Of a stretch of DNA of 64,000 nucleotides, positions 24,000-37,110 are shown piece after piece. The translations under genes were made by a program, and so were the position numbers. The notes beneath the pieces were generated by a model. It saw only the letters and a program-made list of their open reading frames with translations, had not been told where the DNA came from and made no database searches. Each line of letters opens with the position of its first letter. Position 1 is the stretch's first letter. This DNA is from Populus alba. Lineage: Eukaryota; Streptophyta; Magnoliopsida; Malpighiales; Salicaceae. The DNA is taken from positions 14,743,154 to 14,807,153 of the forward strand of contig NC_133299.1 of the NCBI RefSeq assembly GCF_005239225.2, in the 5' to 3' direction.

Positions 24000-26900
24000 T
24001 GCTAAACTATTCTTTGCCAAATACATAAATGGAGTTTAAACTTGAGACCCTGCTTTGTGGATCAATGCTTCTCTACCAGCTCATGAGGGAAGTCTTTCTT
24101 GCTTGAAATTTATAGTCTGAGCCACAGAAGATCTTGATGGCATGAGTGGAAAACAGAGGGGGCAATAGGGAAGTCTTTCTTCTTCTTCTTCTTCTAGAGT
24201 AAATAATTTTAATAAATTTGGTTAACTATCTGTAAACAAAAACACTATCGATATCCATTCATAATATAGTCAAATAAATTGTTTCAACACGATACTAAAA
24301 GCCTATTTGATCCCTGATGTGATGAATTGATGTATTATTGGTAAAATCACTTAAATTAAAATTATCGTTTGAAGATATAGCTTAAATTAAACAATTTATT
24401 TAATAAATTAAAACATTTTCTTTTAAAAAAATAATGAATTACTTTAAAAAATTGTTTTCTTTGAAAAACATACAAATATCATAAAAAAGCAGAAGCAAAA
24501 ATAAAAATAAAACAATAATCAAAATATTACTTAGTGTTTTTAGTAAATAGAACTACTAAGTAATTTAATTAAGATGAGATCAATACGAGCTAAGATCTAA
24601 TATACTTAATATAAACTAATTGATATTGGTTAATTTTAAAACATTTAAGGTTATTAACTATGTAATTGAATATTAGTTAATTATCATGTATAAAACAAAA
24701 ACAATTAAAGTTATTTAATTTAAAGATATTTAAAGTTATCTTTGATTTTTAAATAAAATAAGCAGCCATTCATCTCAAAAAAATCACTTCCCGCACTTTT
24801 TAAAATTAAAGCTATTACACCTTTAAACTATTTTTATAAAAATCACATTTCACTCTCAAAAATCAATGCTCTTATAAAAAATTAGAGTTTCTGATATAAT
24901 GGCAAAATTGTAATTATAAAGTGTCATTATATATACTGTATAGATATAACATGTATGTGTTTCGGATCGGGTATGGTTTATAAAATATATATTTCTGGAT
25001 TTTATCCAAATACTAACCAAAACCAATTTTTGCCAAAAAAAAAAAAAAAAACCTGCCTTGTACCATTGCCATCTCTAACTACACCACTATAATTCGAAAC
25101 ACAGAATAATGGCTTTCTATGAGATTGAGTGTACTGGTAAAGCTAACATGAAATATGATAATTTTGTTGCTGACAGTATTTCAGGTGCCAGATTACTAGA
25201 TTGTCCTTGATCACTGTTCATCTACTACAATGCAACTCTACAAGCTTGGAAAGAAATGGAGCAAATTTTCGTTTCATTTAGACTCTTCCCTGCAACTATG
25301 GCAGACTTGCAAGAGATTTGTGAACAATAAACAGATGGTAGAGATGACAGAGTCTGACCCCAGTTGCTTGATATGTTCTTCTATCTTGGAGATCCTCTAA
25401 TCAAATTCTAGTGCGATGACAGTACAAGAGTTTTGGCCACTTTCAGAAAAAATGGAAAAGCAGCCGTTGTAGGGTTATAGACTTGTTTAAATTCACAATA
25501 TTTGATGAAGAGAGTACACAAGGAGTGGACGCTGGAAGGATCTATATAGTCTATAATCCAAATGAAAATTCAATCAATGAAAACCAGGAGTTTGGCATGC
25601 ATTCACTATCCAGATTCAGCAAGTAAATTTAATAATAACAAATGCCTTGTAAACCAAAACCATAAAAGACTTAGATTTGATCATGCAAAATACCCCAATG
25701 AAGAATATTGCAGGCACTGGGTGCTGGTTTACCAATTACTCTAGCAAATCATTCGCAGGCCTGCCGTTGGAAACGATGACATGTAAAGAAATGAGATAAT
25801 AACAAAAGCACGCATCCATAATTGTGTCATTTCATCACCATTAATCAAATCATGGCGTTAATTCCATGGAAAAGAGGATTAGAAAGACGCATTTCAAAAG
25901 AAACAGCCTTTTTGGTTTCTAGGATGAACTCATACCTTGGTCTGATCAACCTTGTAGATCGGAAAGGATCCCACTTTTAAGGCTACAATTTCTATTGTAA
26001 ACGAGTGTTGATGAAGTGTGGCATTGCACAAATTCTGGAGCTAAAAAAGTTGTACAGGTAAAAGAAGCTGATCCAACCAAAAACTGTTGATCCAAACCAG
26101 TTGGAACTATTCCAATTTTTAGAATCATGACATGATACAAATAACAAAAAGTCACGTACTGAGTTACCGCCAACAGCTCTCTGCTAAGCTTCTGAGCAAC
26201 TCAACTCAAGCATTTTGTTGGAGTTATATATTCTATCTATTAAAAGTTATTGTCTCCAATAATTCACCTTAAAGACAAATGTACACGGTGGTGCTGCAAG
26301 GGATGAATCAAAAGAAATCAACGAACACATTGTGAGAACAGACCATAGGGTTGAATTTGAAAATTAATAATCAACATTAGTGAAAAAATAGAAAACAAAA
26401 CACAAAGTATAGAAGCAAGCTGTTGCTTGTTTTAAAGTAGTTGGCCAATCAATGCCAGTGACTCAAGTACTTAGGTTCCATTCAGAACAGTGAAGTTATC
26501 GAGAAAAAAAAGGCAAAACAGACTTGGCCAGAACACACCACAATAGTATGAACATACCCATCTTATGCAATGAACACATAAATTGAGAGAATACCTGGAG
26601 TTGGATGTTATTCCTTTAACATTTGGTGCATTTCTTGTAATTTCTAAAACCAGGCAAGGGCCAGGAAAGCATACTGGGTAGGCATGATTTTGTGTTCAGA
26701 ACAGACTAGTTGCATGTTCCCCCACTGAAGGAGACAATGCCTCATTGGTGCTCAAAATACAGATGCCTCCATCCACTACACCAACTTAGCTTCTAAATAG
26801 AAACAATGAAGTTGCAACTTGATGCTTCAATCCATACCATGTCATTTGTATTTTTAATTTGTTTGAGAATTCATAATCAGCTAGCTAGTTGAAAGTTATT

Positions 26901-27060
26901 AGCATCGCGGCACTCCACTGAGGCAACATTACTGAAAATTCAACAAATACAAACTTTATTCTTGGATCCACCGCCCAAGAAGATAAACTCTCCTTAGCCT
27001 CAAAATTTTATTCATGAGTTCATCACTGACTTCAACCATTTCTGGGGGAAACAACAGTTC
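24000..27060. other. mostly low-copy DNA between small ORF and PPR pseudogene
   Basis: 24.2-25.05 kb is AT-rich repeat-like DNA. 25.08-27.06 kb has ordinary complexity with short open frames in several frames, none resembling a protein that I recognise. On the minus strand this part lies downstream of the PPR pseudogene and could include its former 3' flank. Confidence 0.4.
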
Positions 27061-27076
27061 AAGAGGTTTAATCACT

Positions 27077-27174
27077 CAACAGCAACATTCTCAATGCTTA
27101 ACTAAATTCGAATAGTGTCTACCATCAACAGCAACATTCTCACAACTTAACTGAGTTTGAATTGTGTCTACCAA
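27077..27174. repeat. two-copy tandem duplication, period 49 bp
   Basis: 'caacagcaacattctca' occurs at 27077 and 27126, each followed by related sequence ending 'gtgtctacca'. It lies at the downstream end of the PPR pseudogene and appears to have duplicated part of its coding 3' end. Confidence 0.7.
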
Positions 27175-28123
27175 ACTAAACAATGTAGTCTCTATAAAAC
27201 CAAGTTTGAATCCAGAGTCAAGGAGAAGCGCTTTCCAATCTCTAACACCCGGAGACATTCTTACTAACCATTTTCTCAAGCAATTCAAGTGTTTTACAAC
27301 TGAGGTCTCTATGGCATAAACCACAAATTATCTCATCAAATGTGAAACTCTGAGTGCATAAACCCTTATCCAAGCTTAATTTTATCTTATTTCATCTGAT
27401 TCACAACATGCAAAGCATCCAAACCCATTTTTCCTTTCACTAAAAACCTAATAACATTACTATAATCCACCATTCCAGGACAAAATCCTAACTTTCTCAA
27501 TTCCTCTAAAAACGCCAAAACCTCGAATTTGGTTGCTTCTTTCTGTTCACAAATACATGACAATAACATAGAACATATCTCTGCATTTACAATAAACCCA
27601 CCATTCACCATACAACTCAAGATCTCAATAGCAAAACCCGCCCTTCTAATCCTACAGAGAGCAGCAATAAATACCTGAAAAGTCGATTCTTCCATTCGTG
27701 TATTCATAACTTGACTGCTCAACAAAATTTCAGGCACCAAGTTTAGACCTTTACTGCTTCTACAAAGAACTGGCATCAAAGTATTGAGTGAGTAAACAGA
27801 AGGAACACATCTAAACTTTGGAATTCTACAGAACAACTCAATTGCTTCTTGTTTTTTATCAGTAATTCCATAAAATTCTATAAGATAATCAAAAATAGAT
27901 TCAGGTGGTTCAAAGTTTTCAACTTTTTCAAGATGTCAAGAACTGAAGAAATGTGATGGAATTTGAGAGGTTTAAAAGAGGTTTTGATAATAAAGTCATA
28001 GACTTTAGGGGTTGGTTCAACATTATAGATGCTAAAGGAGTAATTAAGAGAAGAAGGAAGATGGGATTTACAGGGATTTTCTAGCAATGGTGGTATTGTA
28101 GCTGACTGTTTAAGAGATTGCAT
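27091..28123 (-). pseudogene. pentatricopeptide-repeat (PPR) protein pseudogene
   Basis: PPR proteins bind organellar RNA through tandem 35-residue helical repeats. The minus strand starts at MQSLKQSATIPP (28123) and reads through PTPKVYDFIIKTSF into a frame shift near 27926, after LDILKK. Reading resumes in the next frame as FEPPESIFDYLIEFYG and continues through IPKFRCVPSVYSLNTLMPVL, STFQVFIAALCRIRRAGFAI and RKLGFCPGMVDYSNVIRFLV to a stop after NQMK (27387). After about 20 bp a later part of the protein begins, in LDKGLCTQSFTFDEIICGLC. A second, 2-bp-type shift precedes SPGVRDWKALLLDSGFKLGF. Roughly 130 residues between NQMK and LDKGL are missing compared with the family as I remember it (similar to Arabidopsis At2g38420). 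Two frame shifts, a stop and an internal deletion make it a pseudogene. Confidence 0.85.
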
Positions 28124-28498
28124 GGCCTGGTGTTGGTTGAAAGCTCTTTGCCATCTTGCCTTGAAAGGTGTGTATGGTCATTTCCTGTGTTTTCTTCGGA
28201 AGAAACTAGTACTCATTTTAGAAGTGTATCTGCCATTCTTATTGGGATTCTGAAAGAAGATCATCAGTTTGGGAGATGTGGTTACAGATTTTTTGTTTAT
28301 GGTATGGTATGGTCACTTCATATTTGTTGAAGTACTTCAGTTCAGTCAGATTCGAGGCTGCTTTCTCGGTGGAAAATCCATTACAGCAAGGTGAAAGAAG
28401 GAAATGGGCCATGACACATAGCCCGGTTCATTTCCACGAAAAAAGTCTGGAGGTTGGTTAAAACTATATTTTATTTTAATTATATTTTAAAAACATTG

Positions 28499-28502
<4 letters not shown>

Positions 28503-28533
<31 letters not shown>
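28503..28533. repeat. (TA)n microsatellite
   Basis: An uninterrupted TA run of about 15 units in AT-rich intergenic DNA. Confidence 0.95.
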
Positions 28534-28538
<5 letters not shown>

Positions 28539-28669
28539 ACATCAATCCCATTAAAAACATTTTCTTGAAACTTTAATCATAAAAATATATGACTAAATGA
28601 CCCAATTTATCCGCTACTTTGAATTAACAGTAGACCCGATAATGGAGTTGTGCTTTAATGTTTAAGTAG

Positions 28670-29045
28670 TATTTAAGAGTGGGGTAGTGGTTATTTTTTA
28701 AGTGTTTTTTATTTAGAAATATATTAAAATAATATTTTTTTTATTTTTAAAAAAATATTTTTGATATTAATATATCAAAATAATTTTAAAAATAAAAAAA
28801 ATTAAATAAAAAAAATTCAAATTTTAATAAAACATTGTTTCAAACATACCAAATATGGACCTGTTTGAGATTGTAATAGCGGTTCAAAGAGTTTTTTCGC
28901 TTGGAAATGCATCGATTTTTTTTTTAATTTTTAAAAATTATTTTTGAGATTAACATATCAAAATAATCTAAAAACATAAAAAACAATAATTTTTAATATA
29001 AAAATTTTAAATTTTAAATACAGTTTCAATTGTTTTTTTCAAATA
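28670..29045. repeat. two adjacent MITE-like elements
   Basis: Element one runs from about 28670 ('agtggggtagtggttatttt') to 28855 and element two from about 28858 ('ctgtttgagattgtaatagc') to 29045. Both hold the core 'aaaattatttttgagattaa' or its variant and match the elements at 4.04, 15.4 and 31.2 kb. Side-by-side insertion suggests a preferred target or tandem insertion. Confidence 0.55.
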
Positions 29046-29209
29046 AATACTATTGGAATTGATAGAATGACTAAAAATCAAATTCATCATGTGGTTATAA
29101 TTTCGATTTGAGCTTAGGATTTTTTTCTTTTATGATATTTTGGTATGGTTTGAAATTTAAACTTTCTTCATCTTATTTCTTATTTTAAATCAAACAATTC
29201 AATTTAGAT

Positions 29210-31100
29210 CAAAAACATTCAAATGAACTAAAAAGCAAACCAAATTCATTAAGCACTATTCTCTAGTCATGAGATAAGAAAAACCTAATAAAAAACAAAC
29301 CGAAAAAAAAATATAAAGTCTAATCATCAATCAAACACAATATTAAATGATAAAATTAAAAAAAAAAAATTGAATCAATTAGGTTAACCTGCTTAATCCA
29401 TGAACCAGGTCATGAGATGTGGACAATCCAATAAAAAAACACTCAATGTTAAAGGACTTGTGACCCGAATCATGAGATTGAGATAACTTCTTATATAAAA
29501 AAATAAAAATAGCTTGATTTAACCTAGATTAAAATGTGAAAACTCACGACTCTAATTATAAGACCAAGATATTACTATGAAAAGTAAGTCAAAATAGATT
29601 ATAAAGCTTAATTTTTAATCTCATAAAAAGAAAAGCAGGGAAAAAGTTTGAAGATCAATTTCTAATAAATCAAATAAGAATACGATAACTCCATAGAAGA
29701 TAAAATTAAAAGAAAAGTTGGAGCTCAATTTCTAGCAAATAAAATGTTTAAGGATGAAAATTAAGAAAAAAATAATTAAAAAAAGGTAAAAAAAACTCGA
29801 TACAAACCCACTTGGATCAAGATGCAAAATCTCAAACCTAGTCGTGACACGAGGGTAACCACGTCTGAAAGCAAACTGAATAAAATCATGAAGCTCAATT
29901 ATTGAACAGTCCAATATTGAAGGACGAAAATGAAAAATATTTAATTAAAAAAACAATAAAAATAAATATAAGTCAACTCAGATGAACTCGTTAACCCTGT
30001 GATTAGGGGCACAAGATCAAGATAACCCAATAGAAAGAGAAAAAAACAAGCATACACTAGTGAATCTCCTAAACTTAGTCTAATATCTAAGTCTCACAAC
30101 TTATGAAATAATTTGCTGAGGTTCAATTGAGAAGCTTAATTCCCAACTAATTTAATTTTAAATGATGAAATCATGAAAAAAAAAATATCAATTTAAAAAA
30201 CTTGCCAAAGCAAAAAAGATAGCAGTAAAAAGAATACGGATCAAATTTGATAGGAAAAAAAAAACCCAACGAGGATGAAACTATACAAAAATCTAAAAAA
30301 TAATCTCAAACAAAACAAATAGCAATCAAAAGAATATGAACTAAATTTGAAAGAATAAAAATAAAAGGGGGTGGAATTAAAAAAAAACAATTGTTATTTC
30401 ATAGATTATTCAAAATAAAAAATAGTAATCAAACTAACATGGACCAAATGTGAAAGGAAAATAAAATTGAAGGGGATGATCTAAAAGTTTAAATGGTGTA
30501 GCATGGAATTTGAGGAGAATAGCGAGAAGAATAAAAAAAACGGTGATCAACACTAAATCAGGAGAGTGTTAGGCGCACGCACCGTCCCATCACGAAGGGG
30601 TTGTTAAGACCTTTCAAATGTAACCATAACCAATAGTGTTTGGTGACCTAACAAACTCGCACATACTGCATGAATGACGTAGGGGTAGTATGCTCAATGG
30701 CTCGTGTTACTCACATGCTAACAAGTTTTTTAATAATATTTATTGTATGGTAAAATATAATAATGCCCTTGAGTAACTTTCACATTAGCAATAAAATCAA
30801 TATAAAATGACAAAAAAACCTTTGTGAAAGAGTTATATTGATTTTGTCTTTCCGGAAAACAAAATAATTTTACTATTTAAAAAAAGTAAAAGACCATAAT
30901 GCCCTTAATTGAAAGACATTCTATTTTTTTATTTTAGGGTTAAATTAGTAATTTCTCTATACAAAGATAAAATAAAATTACTAACCCAACCTTGCACAAA
31001 TTGTTAAAGACAATTACATCACAATGAAAATATTTTCTTGCCCCCAATGCCTATTTTAAAGGTTTTTTGGGCTATGGGCAATTTTATCAAATTACTATTC
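29210..31100 (+). repeat. long dispersed repeat region
   Basis: The sequence repeats the phrases 'ggttaacctgcttaatccat', 'catgagattgagataacttc' and 'attttaatctcataaaaag', then ends in 'aataatgcccttgagtaact' and 'aaagaccataatgccctta'. A similar succession occurs in reverse orientation at 42.9-44.6 kb inside the LOR 2 intron. Probably several copies or a long element without a recognised coding capacity. Confidence 0.5.
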
Positions 31101-31194
31101 TAATGAATAGTGATATGGGGTATAGTAAAACATTTTTTTTAAATTTAATTTAATGAGATATTGATATGTATATGCTTGAAACCTCTAATGAAGT

Positions 31195-31365
31195 GTCTTT
31201 GGTATTGTAGTGCAAGATGTTTTTCAATTGAAAATACATAAAAGAAAATAATGTATTTTTTTTTATTTTTTTTTATATATATTTGATATCATCACATCAA
31301 AATAATCCAAAAACACCTTAAAAACATTAATTTAACGCCTTTTCAAGCAAAAAATAATTTGTAAA
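31195..31365. repeat. MITE-like element, partial
   Basis: 'gtattgtagtgcaagatgtt' to 'ttttcaagcaaaaaataatt' with the core 'atatttgatatcatcacatc'. It resembles the elements at 15.4 and 28.9 kb and appears diverged. Confidence 0.4.
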
Positions 31366-31994
31366 GTAAGTTATAATGCAATAACAAATATTTTCTTCTA
31401 ACCCTTATGTTTTTATTTGTAAAAAAATACATAATATCAAGAAAAACCAAAAAATAAAAAATATAGTTGAAATCTTATACTTAGATGAACGACATTTAGA
31501 CTTAAAATAAATAAAATACTAAATGAAGAAAATAAAAAAAAATCAATTAAAGAATCAAGTGAAAAGAAAATCAATGTAATAAATATAATTTAACAAACAT
31601 ATCTAGTTAATTATAATTTAAAAAAGAAAAATAAAAAATTGGTAGACTTCTAGGTATTCTCATGTGACCACAAAGATGCCTCGTAGAAAAAGTAGTTTGG
31701 ACATTACAGAAAAAACCTAATTCAAAGTAAAAGTGTCTTAGTTAATTTCATAGGTATTAAACCCATTTAGAGGTTGACTTAAAGAAGCCAGGTCCCAGAT
31801 TATACAGGTCGATTCGGATCAACATGAAAAAATAGAAAAAAAAATACATATGGATATAGGCTATAAGAAAATATAAAACATGAAATGCAATATAGTTATT
31901 GCATATCCAAAAGTTAAGAAATAATCCATATAAATATAGACTATATATAGTTATTTCATATCAAAAAATTAAAAAACAGTTCAAGAGTATTGTT

Positions 31995-32400
31995 TTACAG
32001 CGCCCCCAAAGATTCAAACATTTTTATGGTTAGCTGTGCAAAATAGATTATGTACAAGATCCTTTCTTTTTAGCCTACGAGTACTTCTAGTTGATCAATC
32101 TTGTAGTTCTTTTGTGTGGATAATCAAAGAAACTTCAGACCATTTGTTAATTTAATGCAAGTTTATTTGGAATTTTTTGTTAAAATTCATTTCTTTGTTG
32201 GGGTATCTCTTTACATGTCCTGAAAACTTTCAATGAGCTATTTTTTCAAAGGCATACAATGAGCAAGTGCAAATTTAAAAGGAAAACATGGAAGGTGTTA
32301 GGAGTATTTGGCTAACTAGGAATAATTTGGTTTTCAAGGAAATTTAACTAGATTATAAAGCGTGTTTTACTTTAACATTGCATTGATTGTTGGTCTAGTT
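31995..32400 (+). mobile_element. LINE (L1-type) 3' fragment with RT zinc-binding domain
   Basis: Translation from about 32010 gives QTFLWLAVQNRLCTRSFLFS and then LVDQSCSSFVWIIKETSDHL, which follows the pattern of the zinc-binding region at the C-terminus of plant LINE reverse transcriptases (F-WLA-..RL-T-..C..C....E...HL), with key cysteines partly lost. IWLTRNNLVFKE follows near 32300, matching the usual 'IW..RN..IF' C-terminal motif. Stops and frame changes interrupt it; no reverse transcriptase core precedes it. This is a 5'-truncated relic. Confidence 0.65.
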
Positions 32401-32401
32401 G

Positions 32402-32623
32402 TATTGATTACCAAAAGTTCAGATAGTATCCAGAGTTGGACGAACAACAATAGTTAGTGGATAGGAGTTCTACATATTGACAATATTTAGATTCTTAGTG
32501 GCTGACCATTTGTATTGATTACCAGAAGTTCAGACAGTATCCAGAGTTGGACGAACAACAATAATTAGTGGATAGGAGTTCTACATATTGACAATATTTA
32601 GATTCTTAGTGGCTGACCATTTA
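32402..32623. repeat. two-copy tandem duplication, period 111 bp
   Basis: 'tattgattaccaaaagttca' at 32402 recurs as 'tattgattaccagaagttca' at 32513; the copies are nearly identical through 'ttagtggctgaccattt'. It adjoins the LINE fragment and probably includes its tail. Confidence 0.9.
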
Positions 32624-33921
32624 ACAATTACTTGAGTATTTTTTATTTTTTTTTTTTCAACTTTTACATTGTTTTTAGCAATCTTTATGTTCTTTAACAA
32701 TAACTTCTTGTTGTTCTACTTTGGCCATCCTCTAAATGGCTATTTTAATATATTCCTCGATTATCAAAAAATAACCTGGGTTTTGGGTTGACTCAGCGGG
32801 TCATCTAGATTTGACCAAGCCAATTGTATCTTTAGGTTTTTTGTGGTTTAAGACTAGGCCAAAATCCTGGGTCGTCGAGGACTTATATTAATCTATCAGG
32901 TTGGGTCAAGTTTCATAATTATATTTAATTTGATGTTTTAATTTTAATAAAAGAACTGATTTAAGACTAAGGATGCATTTAGCATTAGATTATATATATA
33001 AAACGTTAAAGGGATGATATTTAAAGAAGAAGTTTTAAGGTTGTAAAAAGTCTTAAGAATTAAATTGTTGAAGATGTTCGGTGATAGTTAAGAAAACTAT
33101 GGATTATAATGAGAACCCACTTCGTAATTTAGATTTATAAAAAATACTAATGAGTCTCTCACTTTAAAATGGATAAATTAAAAATTAAGAATACAATAAT
33201 AAATGATGAAAGATGGTCTCATGCTTAGATAAATAATAATAAAAAAGTGAGATCCCTATTGCATTTAATTGGAGGGTAAGTTTTACCTCCAATCACAATT
33301 TAATATTTCTAATCAATTCATAGTTTTCTTGTTTAGAATTTATCGTAAACACTTAAGAAAACATCACCATATAAAATAAAAATTATTTGTTGTATTTATT
33401 TAATATTCTTTATTTTTATTTGAATATTTAACTTTTTTTTTTTTTTACACAACTGAAAAATAAATGATCAAGTCTAATAAAAGTATTAAGATTAAGCTTA
33501 TCTAGCATTTTCCCGTAAACTATATTATAAAACATTTTTGTTATAGAGAAAATATATAAAACTTTTAATGCATTGTATAACCAGCAATTTCAATAAATTT
33601 ATAGCATTGAAATGGTAAAGTGTAACAGTTATGATACACTGACCATAACAATAAATTAAGTTAAGGAGTTTATCATTTTCTATCAAAATTAACGCACTAA
33701 ATAGAAAAATCACAGCAAGACCCAATTTGGGTAAAAAGAAAAAAGGGATATATATATTCATCAATACTTAGAAAACTTTTTTTTGTATATTTAGGAAGGA
33801 ACAGCACCTGTTACCAGCTGTGATACAAATATATTTTGTTGTCAATCCCTCCCTATAAGACCTTGTCCACCACATTTATATATAGGCATCCATAAGTATA
33901 TATCTCCTAATTTACACACTC

Positions 33922-33929
33922 TATAAATA
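33922..33929 (+). promoter_or_regulatory. TATA box of LOR gene 1
   Basis: TATAAATA lies 64 bp before the chosen start codon, giving a short leader of about 30 bases. A second AT-rich motif, TATATATAGG near 33877, is a weaker alternative. Confidence 0.55.
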
Positions 33930-33985
33930 TAAAATACCACACGATTCACCATACTGCTTATACCACCTTGTTTGAGTGCATGATC

Positions 33986-36537
33986 ATGGCTACCGGGCAA
34001 CATCCCGAGCCAGCTCCAGGGGAAATGGCAGCTAATGCGGCACTTGAGAGCCCAGTGATGGTGATAGGGCAAGAGTTCGTGACGCAGCACCCCGTAGACC
34101 TAGAAATGATGCAGAAAACATTCAGTCTTGGAATGAATGATTGTAAGGTTACTGATGAAGATGGAAATCTCATTTTCCAAGTCAGAAGCAAGATCGCAAC
34201 AGTTCGTGATATACGATATTTACAAGACGCATATGGTAACATTCTTGTTTCTCTTAAACATAAGGTAGGCTTGTTTGTTCTCTCGATCGGTTCTGCTATT
34301 TGATTTTTAGATTGTTTGTTGTTTTTGGGTGCTGAAATACACACACACACTGGGACTAAAACATAAATTAAAAAAGAGAGAAAATTTGGCTATATAAAGT
34401 ATTTAAAATTAAAAAAATTGATTAAGACTTGGTATAATGAAATTATTAAGAAAATAATAGTCAATTAGGTGTTGGATTCTAATATGCATGCAGACATATG
34501 CACATTTAAAAAAAAAAATTAATTTTGAAATCTAATTAATACTCAACAAAGTATCTAAAATGTAAACAAAAGATTGAATGTTCATGTAACTAAAATATTT
34601 AATTAGTTTTATTAGTAATTAGAAATTATTATTAATAATTCGAATGCCATTCTTAATACAAAAATCCGTGTATCTTGCATAGAGACACTCTTTAAATCTA
34701 ACTAATCAAAAGATTGAGAATTCGATAAACATTTTCTCGTAAATATTTTTAGGAATTTATTTAAAATAATAATGTACCAACACACACTTATGATGACTTT
34801 ATTAACTAAAACCCCCTTTTAGATAGGTTATGTGGTCATGATAGTTTGTGTGAAAGAATTATTTTAATATAATAATTTAAAATAATAAGTGAAGTTTTAA
34901 AATATAATTTATATTATTTATTTAATAATTTGTATCCAAAGTCGTTTGAAAAAACTTATGAATATGGCATGTATATTCGAAGATCAATACCCATATATGT
35001 TGTAGAATAGTGTTTTTTTCTTTAATTGTTTTTTAAAAAATACCATATAATCTCGATAAATTAATATCCTCAAATAAATAATATTCTTTTACATGCATCA
35101 ATTTTAAATTTAAATAATATTTTAATTAAATAATTTCTTGATTGTAATTTTTTTTATGGCCACAAGGGCATTAGTTTATAAAACATTATTTGTACAAAAA
35201 ATATATAGTACATGAGTAAAGATATTTAGGGTATAAAATACTCCAAACTTAATTGGAGTTTTTTTTACATGTTTCTTTCTATTGCATCATCTGAAAATAT
35301 TATGAATTTGTTCTTTTAGAATCTCTGTTAAAATATTATTAGTCACACTGTTGAATAATATGGTAAAGAAAACAAAAAAAAACAGGAATATAAATAAAAA
35401 AGAAAGCAAACAACATGGTATAGTATAGAAGTTTAATTAGGGATCCTCTCACACAAATCTATAATTAAACATAAATATTATTATAGCTAAATAAATAACT
35501 GATACTTTTTAAATTAAGCCTCTCTCGAGCTATTTAATGAATGCTTACAGCATTATTAAACTTGATTCAATTAATTTAATTTGAGTTTTATATTGAATTA
35601 AATAAAAATTGATTATTTAAATTCTAAATGAAACTTGTTTTGATTTTTAAAAAAATCAATAAAGACATTGTTGTTAATATTTTTTTTAAAAATAAATCTT
35701 AAATAAAATCATTTTGATTTAATTTGAATTAACTTAAACTGGTTAACTTTATAAGTTCATAAACTAGGTTAAGTTTTATAATTACATGCTAAATCTTCGG
35801 CATTCTACATAGGATGCGGGGTTTTCTCGTTCAATATTCTTTGTTTCCATTAATGTTATTGATAATTTCATTTACTATCCATATTAGGGGATTAATTATG
35901 CATTTCGTCTTATATTTCTAGCTAATGACTGCACATGGAAGGTGGGAGGTTTTCAGAGGAGAAAGCATAGAGCAGAAAGATTTACTTTTCTCAGTCAAGC
36001 AGTCATCACTATTCCAATTAGTTTCGAGCAAGTTACATGTATTCCTCCCTTCTAACACGACAGAAAGCGTTCCTGATTTTAGGATCGAGGGAGCTTTTAT
36101 CGATAGTTCATGCACTATATATCTTGGAAATTCCAACACCATTGTTGCACAAGTAAGCTCGAAACCTGTTTTTATTTTGGAGCACTCAAGTGCTTTAATA
36201 ATTATTCTTGAAATTCTTTAATAATAATTCTTATATTATTAGTCGACATGTAAACTGGTTGAATATTTATATCAATAAAAAAAATAAATTAAAAAAATAT
36301 ATTCTTGAAATGCTTTTCCCCACCCTCTCTTGTCAGAATGAGATAGGAAGATGTATTCGAAAATACTTCTAATGTGTTGCTTATTAAATTCAGATGCATC
36401 AGCAACACAATCTCAAATCCACGATAAGGTGGAAAGACGATTTTCAAGTAACGGTGAGCCCAAATGTTGATTATGCTTTTATAATAGTTCTTGTGGTAAT
36501 TCTTGATGCGACCGAGGATAATGATGACAAAACTTAA
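33986..36537 (+). CDS. LURP-one-related (LOR) protein, gene 1
   Basis: LOR proteins have a Tubby-C2/DUF567 barrel like phospholipid scramblases; founder Arabidopsis LURP1 is needed for defence against Hyaloperonospora, but most members have no known biochemical role. Exons: 33986-34264, 35922-36152, 36394-36537; all introns are GT-AG and phase 0. The predicted protein has 217 residues, the usual family length. Exon 1 starts MATGQHPEPAPG and holds FSLGMNDCKVTDEDGNLIFQ; exon 2 holds GRWEVFRGES, KDLLFSVK and DFRIEGAFIDSSCTIYLGNS; exon 3 holds FQVTVSPNVDYAFIIVLVVI, whose hydrophobic end is the buried helix of the fold. An in-frame ATG at 33980 would add two residues; 33986 matches the paralogues. 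It is more diverged than LOR 2 and LOR 3 are from each other. Intron 1 is long (1657 bp) and AT-rich. Confidence 0.9.
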
Positions 36538-36799
36538 ATTCAAATTTCATTTTACATCAATTTTCTTATACAGGATGATGATAAGATGTTTTTGTTAATT
36601 TATTGCTCTAGAAACATTGATATATATGATTTTTTTTATTAGATGTTCTTTTAGGCGTGTCTTTCAATATTCTCGACTTAATTGATAATTTGAAATAAAG
36701 TTTTTGATATATAAAGCTATTTCAAAAAAAAAAAAAAAAAATTCTTAATCACTATAAACCATGTTATATATTAGCTAGCCATTTCTATATTACAAGAGA

Positions 36800-37110
36800 G
36801 TGGGTAAAAGTATAGTTTTGAAACCCGGGCCAGCTCGGCGGGCCAGCCAGGGACCCGGTCGATCAGGGGCTGAAACCGGACCGAGTTGAAGAAAAAATAG
36901 AAAAAATCATGAACCGGTTTGACTCGGCTGACTTGGCGGGTTGACCCGATAACCTGACAAAATCTGGTTGCACTCTATTAACTTTTTTATATACTAAAAT
37001 GACGTCGTTTTAATTTTTTTTAATAGGGATTGACCTGGACGACCCAGTGACCCGATCAAAACCTGAAACTTAGACCAGGTTGAGTTTAAAAATTATGGGT
37101 AAAAAAGAAA
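36800..37110. repeat. GC-richer dispersed repeat with 'gacccg' motifs
   Basis: 'gaaacccgggccagctcggc' to 'aacttagaccaggttgagtt' shows repeated 'ggcgggttgacccgataacc' and 'gacccagtgacccgatcaaa' wording, with outer halves roughly mirroring each other. It is much GC-richer than its flanks, indicating an inserted repeat. Class unknown. Confidence 0.5.
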
